A DNA stretch of 49,286 nucleotides from an uncultured Caulobacterales bacterium (GTDB lineage Bacteria; Pseudomonadota; Alphaproteobacteria; Caulobacterales; Maricaulaceae): the NCBI GenBank assembly GCA_937924355.1, contig CALDSY010000083.1:1-49286 (forward strand). The letters are read 5' to 3'. The notes under the pieces were generated by a model that was not told the DNA's origin, ran no database searches, and saw only the letters and a program-made list of their open reading frames with translations. Both the position numbers and the translations under genes were made by a program. Below, one piece after another: positions 32,488 through 41,277 of this stretch (positions are counted from its first letter, which is position 1; every line of letters begins with the position of its first letter).

Positions 32488-33906
32488 ATGTTCGGTAAGC
32501 GACATTCCAATAATGCAGCGCTGAGCGCCCCTGAGCAAGCTGCGCCGGTCGAAGCGCCCAAACCTGAGCCAACTCAGTCCAATCCTGCGCCTGTCCAAAA
32601 TACTGGCGGAGGCGGTAATACGTCTGAGCGTTCTGAGGAATATTACGAGACAAAAGCGACCATTTTTAATGCCCTGTTTGAGACTATTGATGTTTCAGCG
32701 CTTGCGGGCATGCAGCCGGATAGAGCGCGCAACGAAATTCGAACCATTGTCGATGAAATCATTGCGATCCGAAATGTTCGTCTATCGGTCGCTGAACAAA
32801 ATCAGCTGATCGGTGAAATCTGCGACGATATTTTGGGTTATGGCCCGCTTGAGCCGCTTTTAGCTCGGGACGACATTGCCGATATTATGGTCAATGGCGC
32901 GAAACATGTTTTCATTGAAGCCAACGGTAAAATGCAGAAAACGAATATCCGGTTTCGCGACAACCAGCAATTGATGAATATCTGTCAGCGGATTGTGTCC
33001 CAGGTTGGCCGACGGGTCGATGAATCCAGCCCCATTTGTGACGCGCGTCTCTTGGATGGCTCCCGGGTCAATGTTATTGCGCCGCCGCTTTCGATTGACG
33101 GCCCCGCCCTCACAATTCGTAAGTTTAAGAAAGACAAGCTGAAACTGGATGACCTGGTTAAGTTTGGTTCAATCTCACCAGCCGGTTCCAAGGTTTTGCA
33201 AATTATTGGAGCCTGTCAATGTAACGTGGTTATCTCCGGCGGTACAGGTTCTGGTAAAACAACGCTCTTGAACTGTTTGACCGGTTTTATTCACCCGGAC
33301 GAACGGATTATTACCTGCGAAGATGCTGCAGAACTACAATTGCAACAGCCCCATGTTGTCCGGCTGGAAACCCGCCCGCCTAATTTGGAAGGCAAGGGTA
33401 AGATCTCGATGGCTGATCTGGTCAAAAACTGTCTGCGGATGCGTCCGGAACGGATCATCGTGGGTGAGGTGCGTGGACCTGAAGCTTTTGACCTTTTGCA
33501 GGCCATGAACACGGGCCATGATGGCTCAATGGGTACACTTCACGCCAACTCACCGCGCGAAGCTTTGTCTCGTCTTGAATCCATGATTACAATGGGCGGT
33601 TTTAGTCTCCCAGCGAAAACCATCCGCGAAATGATCGTCGGCTCGGTGGACGTGATTGTTCAAGCGGCCCGGCTCCGCGATGGTTCACGCCGCATCACCA
33701 AAATTACCGAAGTCATCGGGATGGAAGGGGATGTCATCGTTACGCAGGATCTGCTTGTCTATGAAATGGACGGTGAAGACGCACAGGGCAAAATCATCGG
33801 TGAACACAAATCAACCGGCATTGCGCGGCCAGCTTTCTGGGATCGCGCCCGTTACTTCAATCTTGAAAAAGAGCTGGCAGAAGCTCTTGATTCAGCCGGT
33901 AGCTAA
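32488..33906 (+). CDS. cpaF: Pilus assembly ATPase CpaF/TadA
   Basis: 472-residue hexameric secretion ATPase that powers Tad pilus extension (and probably retraction). A Pro/Glu-rich start, an N-terminal helical domain (about 50-130; [15 protein letters not shown]), then the RecA-like core with Walker [10 protein letters not shown] (251-259), Asp box [20 protein letters not shown], Walker [16 protein letters not shown] and the His box [14 protein letters not shown]. Four bases follow the cpaE stop. Confidence 0.97.
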   Translation: MFGKRHSNNAALSAPEQAAPVEAPKPEPTQSNPAPVQNTGGGGNTSERSEEYYETKATIFNALFETIDVSALAGMQPDRARNEIRTIVDEIIAIRNVRLSVAEQNQLIGEICDDILGYGPLEPLLARDDIADIMVNGAKHVFIEANGKMQKTNIRFRDNQQLMNICQRIVSQVGRRVDESSPICDARLLDGSRVNVIAPPLSIDGPALTIRKFKKDKLKLDDLVKFGSISPAGSKVLQIIGACQCNVVISGGTGSGKTTLLNCLTGFIHPDERIITCEDAAELQLQQPHVVRLETRPPNLEGKGKISMADLVKNCLRMRPERIIVGEVRGPEAFDLLQAMNTGHDGSMGTLHANSPREALSRLESMITMGGFSLPAKTIREMIVGSVDVIVQAARLRDGSRRITKITEVIGMEGDVIVTQDLLVYEMDGEDAQGKIIGEHKSTGIARPAFWDRARYFNLEKELAEALDSAGS

Positions 33907-33911
33907 TACCG

Positions 33912-34901
33912 ATGGATCCGACAACTCTCAGAGCTCTGGCAGGTACACTGTTTATTGTCGTGCTGTTATTCCTAATTCTAGGTGAGAGTACGTCCAAAGC
34001 CGAACAACGCGCAAAAACCATCGGAGCGCAAGGTCGTTCATCTCAGAAGAAAACCCGTCTTGGCTTCATGCGTGTTGAGGATACGAGTAAACGACGTCGA
34101 CAAATTGAAGAATCCCTGTCCAAATTGGAAGCCGATCAAAAAAATCGGAAAAAGCAACGCAAGTCTCTCAAGGCCAAACTCGTGCAGGCCGACTGGAAAA
34201 CGTCCGCTCAGCGCTTCACGATCATTTCAGTTATACTCGGCACGATTTCAGGCGCAGCCGCCTTTTTTGTTACGAAAAATCCACTCATGTCAGCGGGTGT
34301 GGGGTTCGCCTTGGGTTTCGGTTTACCGCGTATCTTTCTAAACTCCGCGATTAAACGCCGTCAGAAAAAATTCACAAAACACTTTGCGGATGCCATGGAT
34401 ATTATCGTCCGGGGTGTTCGAACCGGATTGCCTTTGGGTGATTGCCTAAAGATTATTGCCCATGAAAGCCCCCAGCCGGTATCCGGTGAGTTCTTGCGGG
34501 TCGTCGAAGGGGAAGCCGTCGGTGTGCCATTAGAAGTGTGCTTGGAGCGAATGTTTGAGCGCATGCCGGTCCCAGAAGTCAACTTTTTCGCGACAGTTTT
34601 AAATATTCAGCGGACAACCGGTGGTAACCTCGGTGAGTCACTCGCGAATTTGTCGGGCGTACTACGCGGACGGAAACTGCTACGCGAAAAGATCAAGGCA
34701 CTATCTGCGGAAGCTAAGATGTCAGCTATGATTATTGGCTCATTGCCGATTGTCGTCATGGTCCTGATTTCCATTATTTCGCCGGATTACATGGCAGAAC
34801 TTTACACCACGCCAACGGGTCACCGAAATTTGGCCATTGGCGCGGGTATGATGGTGGTCGGTACGCTGATCATGAGAAAAATGATTAACTTCAAGATCTG
34901 A
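33912..34901 (+). CDS. tadB: Pilus platform protein TadB
   Basis: 329-residue inner-membrane platform protein with a T2SS-F domain. An N-terminal anchor (LFIVVLLFLILG), a highly charged cytoplasmic helix (about 30-95), two central membrane segments, the T2SF domain (FADAMDIIVRGVRTGLPLGD, GESLANLSGVLRGRK) and a C-terminal membrane pair. Pairs with TadC, which begins 2 bases after its stop. Confidence 0.94.
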   Translation: MDPTTLRALAGTLFIVVLLFLILGESTSKAEQRAKTIGAQGRSSQKKTRLGFMRVEDTSKRRRQIEESLSKLEADQKNRKKQRKSLKAKLVQADWKTSAQRFTIISVILGTISGAAAFFVTKNPLMSAGVGFALGFGLPRIFLNSAIKRRQKKFTKHFADAMDIIVRGVRTGLPLGDCLKIIAHESPQPVSGEFLRVVEGEAVGVPLEVCLERMFERMPVPEVNFFATVLNIQRTTGGNLGESLANLSGVLRGRKLLREKIKALSAEAKMSAMIIGSLPIVVMVLISIISPDYMAELYTTPTGHRNLAIGAGMMVVGTLIMRKMINFKI

Positions 34902-34903
34902 TT

Positions 34904-35869
34904 ATGGGCAGTGAATACGTATATATCCAAAATATAGGCTACCTTGCACTAACTCTGTTGGTGACTTGGACCGCCTATCAGCTTTTGGCGCCATTACTCG
35001 AAGGTGACAAAGTTCGAAAGCGGATGAAATCCGTTTCGTCGGCCCGGGACGCTATGAGGGATCAGCGTTTAAAAGAACTCAATCGTCAGCAAAACACGCT
35101 CCGAGGAAACAATCGAGGCGGCGTTAAGGATTTTGTTGACCGGTTTAGTCTTCAGAAATTGCTTGAGGCGGCTAATCTTAAAGACAAGCTTGCGCAAGCC
35201 GGTTTGCGGGGTCAACGGCCCATATATATCTTCTATATGTTCCGTTTTGTGGCACCGTTGGTTCTGGGTTTCCTCGGTTTGTTTTTTATGGTTTTCCTGA
35301 ACTATTTTGATCTCAATTTGTCCCAGAATGTATTGGCGACGCTTTCCCTGGTTCTGGCGGGTTACTATCTCCCGGCGATTTATGTTAAAAACATGGCCAA
35401 TAAGCGGGCAACCAAAATTGCGGGTGTCTTCCCTGATGCGCTAGACCTTCTTCTGATTTGCGTTGAATCTGGCATGTCGGTTGAACTGGCCTTTGCGCGG
35501 GTTTCGCAGGAAATGGCGGAAAACTCCGTAGAATTGGCCGAAGAGTTTTCTCTGACGACGGCCGAGCTTTCCTATCTTCAAAGTCGCCGACAAGCTTATG
35601 AAAACCTTGCGCGGCGCAATGATAACTCAGGGATCAAATCTGTTTCCACAGCCCTTGTTCAGTCCGAACGCTATGGTACTCCGCTGGGGGATACGCTTCG
35701 AACATTAGCAACAGAAAACCGGCAAATGCGGGTTATGGCTGCGGAGAAAAAGGCGGCAGCTCTGCCTGCAAAACTCACCGTTCCGATGATCCTGTTCTTC
35801 CTGCCCGTCCTCTTCATCGTTATCCTGACACCAGCTGCGATGAGAATTGGCGGTGCCTTCGCGGGTTAA
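34904..35869 (+). CDS. tadC: Pilus platform protein TadC
   Basis: 321-residue second platform protein. T2SF domain is FPDALDLLLICVESGMSVELAFARV and RYGTPLGDTLRTLATENRQMR; membrane segments are at the N-terminus, about 105-165 and the C-terminus (LTVPMILFFLPVLFIVIL). Last gene of the plus-strand cpa-tad operon. The following 150 bases hold only a weak 6-base dyad (CTAGAT / ATCTAG) on this strand, so the operon's own terminator is unclear. Confidence 0.94.
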   Translation: MGSEYVYIQNIGYLALTLLVTWTAYQLLAPLLEGDKVRKRMKSVSSARDAMRDQRLKELNRQQNTLRGNNRGGVKDFVDRFSLQKLLEAANLKDKLAQAGLRGQRPIYIFYMFRFVAPLVLGFLGLFFMVFLNYFDLNLSQNVLATLSLVLAGYYLPAIYVKNMANKRATKIAGVFPDALDLLLICVESGMSVELAFARVSQEMAENSVELAEEFSLTTAELSYLQSRRQAYENLARRNDNSGIKSVSTALVQSERYGTPLGDTLRTLATENRQMRVMAAEKKAAALPAKLTVPMILFFLPVLFIVILTPAAMRIGGAFAG

Positions 35870-35953
35870 TCCAGAAGACCTTTCATCCTCTAAAGTTCCT
35901 AGATTCCACTTTGTTATCTAGACCTAACGAAGTTGGCGCTCGAAATTCCGATC

Positions 35954-35989
35954 AAAAAAAAGCGGCCCCAAAAACCTTTGGGTCCGCTT
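35954..35989 (-). terminator. Terminator of the TadD-like gene
   Basis: On the minus strand a 13-base stem AAGCGGACCCAAA / TTTGGGGCCGCTT (one mismatch) with a 4-base loop, followed by a run of eight T. It lies between the convergent tadC and TadD-like genes and ends the minus-strand transcript. Confidence 0.88.
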
Positions 35990-36022
35990 GAGTCTTGGAT
36001 GACGTAAATAAGTTTGTGGTCG

Positions 36023-37240
36023 TTAGCGGCGTCTCAATGCTCGCCGGCTTCTTTGCGGAACCGTTTCATAGGGAGAATAGGCCGGCTGCTGTTGCTGCTG
36101 TGGATACGGCATGCCCTGTTGCTGCATGGGTTGTTGCGGCATTGGTTGCCCCTGTTGAGGGTAGCCTTGCGGTGGATAACCCTGAGCCTGCCGCGAATTT
36201 ACCGACTGGCTTATGCGGTCCAGAATATTTCCCTGGGGTTGAACATTGGGTTGATGAGGAACTGTTACTCGGTTCTGTGATGATTTTGCCGCTGCTTGCC
36301 GGGCCATTTCCGCTGCGGTTCGGGGGGCGCCGGGTTGTTGGCCTACAACAGTCATAGAAGATCTATGTCCAATATGAGAAGGTTGGCTCATGGGCGAATT
36401 ATACGGTCGAGCGTAAGTCTGGGTCATGGCCGGAGAGGGCGCTGTTCTTCGGGGAGGCGCTGCCGGCATAGGTCGTGATGTCGGCTGCGGTGCGCCGCGT
36501 AATACAGGTGCCGAGGACGGCGCAGATTTTTGCATTTGAGTGTATTGAGCTGGCTTGCCTTGTAGTTGCAAAACCAGATCCAAATTTTGGCGAATACCAT
36601 CGCCGGATTCAGGATGGCTGGCCGCTTGTCGCAACCATTGTTCGGCCGTGCGGGGATCTCCGGCTAGGGCAAAACTTAGTCCCATATTGGCCATGATATT
36701 CGGATCATTAGGTGTGATTTGCATAGCGCGGTTATAATGTTGTCGCGCAAGATCATAATTGCCAGTCTGGTCTAGGGCAGCCCCTTTAAGCGACCAAAGA
36801 CGGGCATATCCCGGAGCCCCGTGCAGGGCTTTATCCAAAGGTTTCAAAGCTTCGCGGCCCCGCTCAAGCGCAATCAGCGCCGCAGCATGTTCCGCGATCA
36901 AATAGGGATCATCCGGATACATGGCCCGGGTGGTCTGTGTAATCTCAGCGGCTTTGGAGGCATTTCCCATTTTACGCACAGAGGCGGCAAGCTTAACGGC
37001 GGCTTCGAGATCTGCTGGATTAAGCTGATACTCCCGCGACCAGAACGCCGCCTGAGCCAGAACATCCTGGGTTTCGATACTCGACCGCATTTGCCTTGTT
37101 GCAGGTTGATATTTCGACGGCGTCATCGTGTTGACCATCTCTTGCTCGGTTTCCGAGTATTTTTGAGCGATTGAACAGGCCGAGAGGGCCGTTGCTGACG
37201 CGCCTGCCACAAGTAAAATGAGCCAATTTCGATATCTCAT
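36023..37240 (-). CDS. TadD-like TPR lipoprotein with P/Q-rich tail
   Basis: 405-residue lipoprotein; lipobox ALSAC (Cys22). Residues about 60-235 carry four or five tetratricopeptide repeats (for example ARLWSLKGAALDQTGNYDLARQ and PNIMANMGLSFALAGDPRTAEQ), as in TadD, the lipoprotein needed for Tad secretin assembly. From about 239 the chain is low complexity, rich in Pro, Gln, Ser and Met, ending in a basic RRALRRR. ATG at 37240 is chosen over an in-frame TTG 12 bases upstream. Opposite strand to the cpa operon, with its own terminator. Confidence 0.85.
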   Translation of the reverse strand: MRYRNWLILLVAGASATALSACSIAQKYSETEQEMVNTMTPSKYQPATRQMRSSIETQDVLAQAAFWSREYQLNPADLEAAVKLAASVRKMGNASKAAEITQTTRAMYPDDPYLIAEHAAALIALERGREALKPLDKALHGAPGYARLWSLKGAALDQTGNYDLARQHYNRAMQITPNDPNIMANMGLSFALAGDPRTAEQWLRQAASHPESGDGIRQNLDLVLQLQGKPAQYTQMQKSAPSSAPVLRGAPQPTSRPMPAAPPRRTAPSPAMTQTYARPYNSPMSQPSHIGHRSSMTVVGQQPGAPRTAAEMARQAAAKSSQNRVTVPHQPNVQPQGNILDRISQSVNSRQAQGYPPQGYPQQGQPMPQQPMQQQGMPYPQQQQQPAYSPYETVPQRSRRALRRR

Positions 37241-37318
37241 AGTCAATTCCAAAGCGAATGAGCGGGCAAAGAGGTTGCACGCTGCACCTAATTCGTTAAC
37301 AAACGTAAACAGCTGCGG

Positions 37319-37333
37319 TTAACGAGTGGTTAC
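37319..37333. promoter_or_regulatory. Near-consensus CtrA box between TadD-like and M17 genes
   Basis: TTAA-CGAGTGG-TTAC, one base off the consensus. It lies 79 bases upstream of the TadD-like start and 14 bases before the M17 start, so the TadD-like gene is the more natural target for activation. Confidence 0.35.
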
Positions 37334-37346
37334 TTTGAAAGGTGAT

Positions 37347-38741
37347 ATGACTTCTTTTTTCACATCTGACGGCAAGAATGACAGCAATGGATCAGTGGTT
37401 CCGATTTATATTTTAAGGCCGTCAAGTCTGGATGACGGGTTTGGACAATTAACTGAGTTCCAAACTAATTTCGCCCGGTCGAATGGGTTCAAAGGTGAAA
37501 ATCTCCAACTTGCCAGGATCCCCGGAGAAAACGGTGAAACGGTCGCCATACTATTTGGCGCCGGATCGAACGTGGCAGATCGTTTAGGCCCGATTGCCAT
37601 TGGAAAGCTGGCAGCTTCGCTTAAACCCGGCAAATTCAAGATCGCCATGGCGCCCGTTGAGTGGGACAGGGCTCTCATAGCCGTTGGCTGGGGTATGGGG
37701 ACATATAAATTTGACCAATATCTCAAGGATAAAAAGGATCCGCCCCGCCTGGATCTTTCGAACCTTGGCAATGTGGATGAGATCAAATCCATAGTTGATG
37801 CCACCTTTTTAGGCCGGGATCTGATTAATATTCCGCCCAATGATATGGGTCCGGTTGCCCTTGAAAAGGCAAGTCGGGATTTGGCCAGCCAACATAGTGC
37901 AGACATCACGGTGACAACCGGTACGGAATTACTGGAGAACAACTATCCTATGATCCATGCCGTAGGTCGAGCCGCTCACGAAGACCCCAGACTTGTCGAA
38001 ATTATTTGGGGGGATCCAAAAAATCCACGCTTGGCTGTCCTTGGAAAAGGGATCACCTTTGATACGGGAGGCGTTAACATAAAATCTGCAAGCAGTGCTC
38101 GGCTCATGAAGAAAGATATGGGCGGCGCAGCTCACGCCTTGGCATTGGCGCATATGATCATGGCCAATAATCTACCTTACAGGTTACATGTACTGCTCGC
38201 GATCGCCGAAAATGCAGTGTCGTCGGGCGCATATCGTCCGGGTGACATACTGCAATCCCGGATTGGAAAAACGGTCGAGATCGACAATACAGATGCCGAA
38301 GGCCGATTGGTCCTAGGCGACGCATTGACCAAAGCAAGCGAGGATAAGCCCGCTCTTATGATTGATTTCGCCACACTCACAGGCGCGGCGCGCGTCGCAC
38401 TCGGTCCGTCTCTGCCGCCATTTTTCTGTAATCACGACGATTTCGTCGCTCCCGTTGTTGAACAGTGCAATTTAGCGCATGATCCAATCTGGCCGATGCC
38501 CCTATGGGACCCATATTTTAAAATGCTAAGCTCCCCAATTGCCGATATGAAAAATGCAGGCGGCGGATTTGCGGGAAGTGTGACGGCAGCGCTTTTCCTA
38601 AAGCAGTTCATCGGCAATACGCGCTGGATGCATTTCGATGTATATGGATGGAACCCGTCCACATCGGCCGGCCGGCCGGCCGGCGGCGAAGTCTTTGCCG
38701 TCAGGGGACTCTACAATTGGCTCAAAACGTCGCCGCTTTAA
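37347..38741 (+). CDS. M17 leucyl aminopeptidase family protein
   Basis: 464-residue cytosolic dinuclear zinc aminopeptidase. The N-terminal macrodomain-like part (1 to about 160) is followed by the catalytic domain with KGITFDTGGVNIKSA (metal-binding Lys and Asp), MKKDMGGAAHAL and the signature NTDAEGRLVLGDAL. ATG at 37347 after AAAGG is preferred to a GTG at 37326. Downstream on the same strand are a MarR regulator and an NlpC/P60 peptidase, with an opposing acyltransferase gene between. Role in peptide turnover is inferred from family. Confidence 0.93.
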   Translation: MTSFFTSDGKNDSNGSVVPIYILRPSSLDDGFGQLTEFQTNFARSNGFKGENLQLARIPGENGETVAILFGAGSNVADRLGPIAIGKLAASLKPGKFKIAMAPVEWDRALIAVGWGMGTYKFDQYLKDKKDPPRLDLSNLGNVDEIKSIVDATFLGRDLINIPPNDMGPVALEKASRDLASQHSADITVTTGTELLENNYPMIHAVGRAAHEDPRLVEIIWGDPKNPRLAVLGKGITFDTGGVNIKSASSARLMKKDMGGAAHALALAHMIMANNLPYRLHVLLAIAENAVSSGAYRPGDILQSRIGKTVEIDNTDAEGRLVLGDALTKASEDKPALMIDFATLTGAARVALGPSLPPFFCNHDDFVAPVVEQCNLAHDPIWPMPLWDPYFKMLSSPIADMKNAGGGFAGSVTAALFLKQFIGNTRWMHFDVYGWNPSTSAGRPAGGEVFAVRGLYNWLKTSPL

Positions 38742-38749
38742 AGGGCGGT

Positions 38750-38768
38750 CTAAGTATCACTTACTTAG
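38750..38768. terminator. Weak dyad between convergent M17 and acyltransferase genes
   Basis: Perfect 7-base inverted repeat CTAAGTA / TACTTAG with a 5-base loop, placed 9 bases after the M17 stop and 11 before the end of the opposing gene. The stem is AT-rich and only three T follow, so it is at best a weak shared terminator. Confidence 0.35.
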
Positions 38769-38778
38769 TTTACGATGC

Positions 38779-39882
38779 TTAGGTTGAAATCATCCGGTTG
38801 CGGGCAAAGCCGAATGAGCGTTCTGAGATGAGTTTGTGTGCCACAAACGACAGCAATACGGTCACAGGCAATGAAACAGCAATGAGCTGACCTGATGACA
38901 AGTCCGGCAATTGCAATAACAAAATTTGAGAAACCGGCCAGTTGATTAGGTAAATTGCCAAGGCCAGAGCCGACCAGTTGTTCAGAAATGACAGTTTCTC
39001 GGTCGGCATTTTAAGCAGGGTGATACCCAACCAAGCCCATCCCATGATCAATGAGACAACAATCGCTTTTGTCCAAAGTATTGCCGGAACGAAATACATA
39101 AGACAGGCCAAGGCAACGAACCCGCCTGCTATACAAATATTAGTCGGAGTATCACCCGGAATTCGGTCCCAATAGGCATAGACAGCCATTCCTGTAAGAA
39201 AGGGCCAGGCTAACTGTGAAGCGAGCACAATATCGCCGGGAATTGGCCGCACGATTAGGTGGATCTGCAAGGCAATGATGTAAAACAGAATCGAACCGAG
39301 GGCGAGAGCCAGAACAGTAATCGGCTTTTTGAACAATTGAATGCTCTGACCCAGGGCGAATGCAATATGCGCGATAACACCCCATTTTAGAGTCCAAATA
39401 CTGCCTTGTATCAAGCACATATACTTTGCATTATCTAACAGACCCGGGAGGGGCTCGCCCGGTCGAATACAGGTTATCGTTCCAAGAAAATATTTGGTCA
39501 GCGTTTTGAATGTTTCAGCGGGAGGCCTGTTGTGAGAGCCAAATAAGGGATAGATCAATACAACAATAATAAGCGTTACAAAGAAGAGTAGAGGTGTATT
39601 TCTGATAACGCGGGATTCGAGATATTTCACAGGCGAATTGTGCCGGGTGACACTACGCATGGCTAATAGGCCGGAAAAGAAAAACAAAAGTGCGATCCCT
39701 ATCCAGCTGGGATCATAACCCAATTGTATAAACCATTCTGGATTTGGCTCTCCTGCCGCGTTTTCAGGCCCAAGGGGCATGGTCGACGCATAACCCACAG
39801 CAATCATAACGACGATGAATATGCGCAAAGCATTAAGCTTTGGCATAAATTTCTGCGTCTGGGATGTTGAAACACCCTTCAT
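38779..39882 (-). CDS. Acyltransferase-3 family membrane protein, His motif altered
   Basis: 367-residue polytopic protein, about ten membrane helices, with the acyltransferase-3 (OafA/OpgC-like) layout: a first helix starting LNALRIFIVVMIAVGYAS, then FFFSGLLAMRS and a SRVIRNTP region after the second helix as in O-acetyltransferases. In the usual R-X10-H motif the Arg is present (Arg20) but the His position is Tyr31. The expected Arg of the RxxR-like turn is present (ESRVIRNTP). It may be inactive, use another residue or do a different job. It is divergent from the MarR gene. Confidence 0.7.
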   Translation of the reverse strand: MKGVSTSQTQKFMPKLNALRIFIVVMIAVGYASTMPLGPENAAGEPNPEWFIQLGYDPSWIGIALLFFFSGLLAMRSVTRHNSPVKYLESRVIRNTPLLFFVTLIIVVLIYPLFGSHNRPPAETFKTLTKYFLGTITCIRPGEPLPGLLDNAKYMCLIQGSIWTLKWGVIAHIAFALGQSIQLFKKPITVLALALGSILFYIIALQIHLIVRPIPGDIVLASQLAWPFLTGMAVYAYWDRIPGDTPTNICIAGGFVALACLMYFVPAILWTKAIVVSLIMGWAWLGITLLKMPTEKLSFLNNWSALALAIYLINWPVSQILLLQLPDLSSGQLIAVSLPVTVLLSFVAHKLISERSFGFARNRMIST

Positions 39883-40077
39883 TACTTACCCGCTTTACCG
39901 TTCAAAGAAGACACATTGGCCTATAATGATTAAAATTTACTGGAAAAAAACATGAGTCTTTTTAAAGGGTTACGGACACCCGGACTCTCCCAATCAATAT
40001 TGCACTTGACCATAGAATCGGAGGCATGCGAATCCTTTCCCCCAAGAGGTGATTTGTTTTAGCATATGAGGGGAAAA

Positions 40078-40449
40078 ATGGCGGCGAATGTCATGCCGGT
40101 CAGGTTCAATCGAAAAGATGCTCTGGCGCTTTGGCACGACGTCACACTGAGTAGTGTGCGGGCTTCGGATCAGGCTTTATCGCCCCGTCAACTTGTTATA
40201 TTAACGAGCATCTATCTCGAAACAGGACCGCATACTGTTCGGTCTTTGGCACAGAAAATGGGCCTCACCAAATCTCCCGTGATCCGTGCGATTGACCAGT
40301 TAGAGGCGCGCAAACTTTTGCGTAGGTGCGCAGATCCGCGGGACAAAAGATCGATCATCATTGAACGGACGGCGCAGGGCACAAATTACCTTAGCCAGTT
40401 TGCCGATAATATCCGGAAAAACTTGAAAAACACCGGGCAGGTCGCCTAA
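40078..40449 (+). CDS. MarR-family transcriptional regulator
   Basis: 123-residue winged-helix regulator. The helix-turn-helix is HTVRSLAQKMGLTKSPVIRAIDQLEARKLL and the wing RRCADPRDKRSIIIERTAQG, both MarR signatures. ATG at 40078 follows GAGGGG at 5 bases; an ATG 12 bases upstream overlaps that site. It precedes the NlpC/P60 gene by 8 bases, so they are probably one transcript. Ligand and target are not visible. Confidence 0.85.
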   Translation: MAANVMPVRFNRKDALALWHDVTLSSVRASDQALSPRQLVILTSIYLETGPHTVRSLAQKMGLTKSPVIRAIDQLEARKLLRRCADPRDKRSIIIERTAQGTNYLSQFADNIRKNLKNTGQVA

Positions 40450-40457
40450 ACTTACCT

Positions 40458-41276
40458 GTGGATCAACGAAATTTCATAGATAAGAATAGTTACCCAAAAC
40501 GGGAAACACTTTGTGTTGCCGAACCGTCGACCTTTATGCGGCGCGGCCCTAGACCCTCGGCAGCGGCAGAAACGGAATTACTATACGGCACGCTGTTTCA
40601 TGTTCACAAGATCGGCCGGGGTTGGGTCTGGGGGCAGGCGGAAAGCCAAATTTCAGGACGAAAATATCCTGGATATGTAGGGTGGTGCCGGGCGAAAGAC
40701 TTGGCCGCCATAGACCAGTTGCATAAGGATCATATTACGGCGATAAGCGCCCCGGTTTTTACTAAAGCGGATATCAAAAGTCCCGTTCAATACCACCTCT
40801 CCATTGGGTCTACGATTGGGGTCAATAGCCGGGAAGATGATTTCCTGCAAACCGATGACGGGTTTATCCATACGGCCCACAGCGCAGGCATTGGCGCGCC
40901 ATCTGTTTATGCTGACTGGGTTCAAATTGCCGAGCGATTTACTGGGCGGCCTTACGTGTGGGGCGGCGTGAGTAGTTTCGGGCTCGATTGTTCCGGCCTT
41001 ATACAAACGGCGCTACGTATGTGGGGATCTGACGCGCCCCGTGATTCCGATCAACAGACTGAGCTGGGTCGCGCCGTGGCAATCAATCCTGCATTGTCCG
41101 GTTTAAGACGTGGAGATTTGATATTTTGGAAAGGCCATGTGGGCGTCATGACGTCACCGACCCGTCTCTTGCACGCCAATGCCTGGCATATGTGCGTGGC
41201 GAGCGAGCCTTTGAAAACAGCCGTTAAACGGATAAAGGGGCAGGCCGGCCCTATGACTGCGATCCGGCGACTATAG
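40458..41276 (+). CDS. NlpC/P60 cell-wall peptidase with SH3-like domain
   Basis: 272-residue peptidoglycan hydrolase-like protein. Residues about 15-75 and 85-145 look like two SH3-type beta domains (HKIGRGWVWGQAESQISG), then the NlpC/P60 domain: RPYVWGGVSSFGLDCSGLIQTAL with catalytic Cys, GDLIFWKGHVGVM with the His, and LLHANAWHM. No signal peptide is evident, so it may act on cytosolic muropeptides, as related proteins do together with M17 aminopeptidases in peptidoglycan recycling (inference). GTG start. Its end lies one base from the cytochrome gene stop. Confidence 0.9.
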   Translation: MDQRNFIDKNSYPKRETLCVAEPSTFMRRGPRPSAAAETELLYGTLFHVHKIGRGWVWGQAESQISGRKYPGYVGWCRAKDLAAIDQLHKDHITAISAPVFTKADIKSPVQYHLSIGSTIGVNSREDDFLQTDDGFIHTAHSAGIGAPSVYADWVQIAERFTGRPYVWGGVSSFGLDCSGLIQTALRMWGSDAPRDSDQQTELGRAVAINPALSGLRRGDLIFWKGHVGVMTSPTRLLHANAWHMCVASEPLKTAVKRIKGQAGPMTAIRRL

Positions 41277-41277
41277 T

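Noticed and set aside
35907-35930. CTAGAT / ATCTAG dyad after tadC as terminator
   Set aside because: Six AT-rich pairs, an 11-base loop and no T-run; too weak to call.
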